Below, one piece after another: positions 62,645 through 64,000 of a DNA stretch of 64,000 bases; position 1 is the stretch's first letter, and each line of letters opens with the position of its first letter. A program made the translations under genes and the position numbers. The notes under the pieces are model-generated. The model made no database searches and was not told the origin of the DNA. It saw only the letters and a list, made by a program, of their open reading frames with translations. Origin of the DNA: Mycobacterium sp. (lineage in GTDB: Bacteria > Actinomycetota > Actinomycetes > Mycobacteriales > Mycobacteriaceae); contig NZ_PKEK01000024.1 of the NCBI RefSeq assembly GCF_002863225.1, forward strand, positions 1-64,000, given 5' to 3'.

Positions 62645-63719
62645 AGGACACCGAGTACAGGCCGCGACCGGTGATCAGGGGGAGGTCCAGCGTGGTCCGG
62701 ATCCCTGCCGGTGCGGCGACGACGGCGGGGATCGCGTTGACCACCCGCATCGCGGTGGCAACCAAGCCGGCGTGGTTGTGGTCGCCGTTGGGGCTGCCCA
62801 GGCAGACGTCGACGGCGTAGGACGGTTCGCCGGTGATCTCGATCCGGTAGCAACCGCCGGGCTGGGCCGGTTGCGGCCAATCCGGGCACAGGTCCTCACG
62901 CAACCGGGTGACGTGTTCGAGGACGACGACGGGATGGCCGTCGACCACGCCTTGTACCTCGAACCGCAGCGCCGCGGCGGTGCCCTCGGCGATGTGCCCG
63001 GAGGCGATGTCGAAGTCCTCGGGTGCTGGAATCCGTTCCTGCCGTTCGGTGACCGCGTCGAGTTCGACACCCAGCCCCGCCGCGAGTTGGCGCACCACTG
63101 ATCCCCAGGCCAGGCTCAGCACGCCCGGCTGCAGCAGCATCGGGATGTCGTCGAGCGGCTTGCCGAACCCCATCACGTCGAACATCACCGCCGCGCTGTC
63201 GTAGGTGGCGTAGTCGACGATCTCCATACAACGGATCTGCTGAACGCTCTGACACGTTCCCGCCAGCGCCAGCGGGATCAGGTCGTTGGCGAAACCCGGA
63301 TCGATGCCATTGACGAACAGGCTCGAATTACCTTCCTGGGCAGCATCTTCGATCGGCTTGAGCATGTTGTCCGGCAGCACCTGCCACGGGTACTGCAGGA
63401 AAACGGCGCTGCTGCCGACCACGTTGACACCGGCGGCAAGAATGCGCCGGTAGTCCTCGAGCGCGTCCGGCAACCGATTGTCCGCCAAGGCGGTGTAGAC
63501 CGCGCACTGCGGGCCGCTGGCCAGCACCTCGTCGAGGTCGGTGGTGGCCTTGATTCCTGTTGAAACATCAAGGCCGGCAAGCTCTCCGGCGTCTTTGCCG
63601 GCTTTGGCGTCCGAGGAGACCCATACCCCGGTGAGCTCGTAGTCCGGGTTGGTGATGAGCGCTTTGAGCGCGTGGATTCCGACATTGCCGGTGCCGATTG
63701 CGGCGACTTTGATTGGCAT
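62643..63719 (-). CDS. dihydrodipicolinate reductase-like NAD(P)-binding protein (Rv0926c-like)
   Basis: Oxidoreductase of 358 aa with an N-terminal Rossmann fold (KVAAIGTGNVGIHALKAL, about 4-21) of the DapB N-terminal type and a C-terminal domain unlike true DapB. True lysine-pathway DapB is about 245 aa, so this is a paralogue with unknown substrate. Position between mntH and an SDR gene matches Rv0924c-Rv0927c. Start ATG follows the SDR stop closely. Confidence 0.85.
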   Translation of the reverse strand: MPIKVAAIGTGNVGIHALKALITNPDYELTGVWVSSDAKAGKDAGELAGLDVSTGIKATTDLDEVLASGPQCAVYTALADNRLPDALEDYRRILAAGVNVVGSSAVFLQYPWQVLPDNMLKPIEDAAQEGNSSLFVNGIDPGFANDLIPLALAGTCQSVQQIRCMEIVDYATYDSAAVMFDVMGFGKPLDDIPMLLQPGVLSLAWGSVVRQLAAGLGVELDAVTERQERIPAPEDFDIASGHIAEGTAAALRFEVQGVVDGHPVVVLEHVTRLREDLCPDWPQPAQPGGCYRIEITGEPSYAVDVCLGSPNGDHNHAGLVATAMRVVNAIPAVVAAPAGIRTTLDLPLITGRGLYSVS

Positions 63720-63720
63720 G

Positions 63721-64000
63721 TCACAGATCCGGGATCGGTAGGTCGAGGTTGGGGAAGGTGATGCCGCCGTCGACTTCGATCACCTTGCCGGTCAGGTAGG
63801 CGCCGGCTGGCGACGCCAAATATACTGCGGCGGCTGCGATTTCGTCGGGCTGGCCAAGTCTTCTCAGCGGCGTTGCCTTCTCCATCGGCTCTCTGAGGTC
63901 GTCGTTGGAGGCGACCACGTCGAGTGCCGAGGTGGCGATCGAGCCCGGCGCGATCGCGTTGACCCGGACCCGCGGGCACAGGTCGAGCGCGGCCAGCCGG
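63721..64000 (-). CDS. short-chain dehydrogenase/reductase, C-terminal part (5' end outside window)
   Basis: The last 92 or so residues of an [19 protein letters not shown], then [29 protein letters not shown] and EVDGG. The catalytic YxxxK lies beyond the window. The stop is 1 bp from the start of the reductase gene, so they form one operon. Rv0927c-like by position. Confidence 0.9.
   Translation of the reverse strand, partial: RLAALDLCPRVRVNAIAPGSIATSALDVVASNDDLREPMEKATPLRRLGQPDEIAAAAVYLASPAGAYLTGKVIEVDGGITFPNLDLPIPDL

Overview
The window comes from a high-GC Mycobacterium, most likely a slow-growing non-tuberculous species. The evidence is PE and PPE proteins, an Icl1-type isocitrate lyase, LpqS, MmcO, RicR, NmtR/CtpJ and MntH homologues, and leaderless or GTG starts. 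No rRNA, CRISPR array or replication origin was seen. One tRNA gene (tRNA-Arg, CCT) is present.

Layout. 1-8.1 kb: the 3' part of aceA, an OmpR/HK two-component pair, two DUF1275 membrane proteins, a lactate/malate dehydrogenase and two conserved hypotheticals. 8.6-23.9 kb: two paralogous PPE-PPW genes, each broken by one indel; a threonine-synthase-like enzyme; a copZ-copA copper operon behind an exact TACCC-N5-GGGTA operator; a decaying amidase-like operon divergent from a GMC oxidoreductase; a DegT aminotransferase; a MATE exporter. 24-41 kb: a metal locus resembling the M. tuberculosis Rv0846c-Rv0849 region but expanded. It holds MmcO, a GjpA-like porin, a PE/PPE pair, two LpqS-family proteins, RicR, a nickel/cobalt permease beside a truncated Fur-family gene, an Rv0849-like MFS protein, a DUF305 lipoprotein, and a five-gene operon lpqS-cysK2-(SbnB-like)-(PLP decarboxylase)-MATE.

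41-49.6 kb: BlaI/M56 genes, two SHOCT proteins, a Met/Pro-rich membrane protein, a CsoR-HMA fusion, IS debris, a CBM14-like secreted protein, and the divergent nmtR/ctpJ pair with an unannotated small membrane ORF. 49.6-57.5 kb: an integrative element ending in excisionase and tyrosine integrase beside tRNA-Arg. It carries two RES/Xre toxin-antitoxin modules, an AbrB/RelE-like module and the wreck of a Fic/VbhA module. 57.5-64 kb is housekeeping: a COG0523 GTPase, an F420-dependent oxidoreductase, a cyclotransferase/poly-gamma-glutamate-hydrolase fusion, mntH, an Rv0926c-like reductase and the end of an SDR gene.

How the parts work together: Cu(I) would be bound by CopZ, the DUF305 protein and perhaps the Met-rich protein, exported by CopA and oxidised by MmcO, with RicR/CsoR sensors controlling the genes. 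Ni/Co would enter by NiCoT and leave by CtpJ under NmtR. The most interesting candidate for a new system is the copper-linked operon at 35.4-41.2 kb. It places an O-phosphoserine-type PLP synthase (CysK2/SbnA-like) beside an SbnB-like dehydrogenase, a PLP decarboxylase and a MATE exporter. That is the enzyme logic for making and exporting an L-2,3-diaminopropionate-derived small molecule. The product is inference only.
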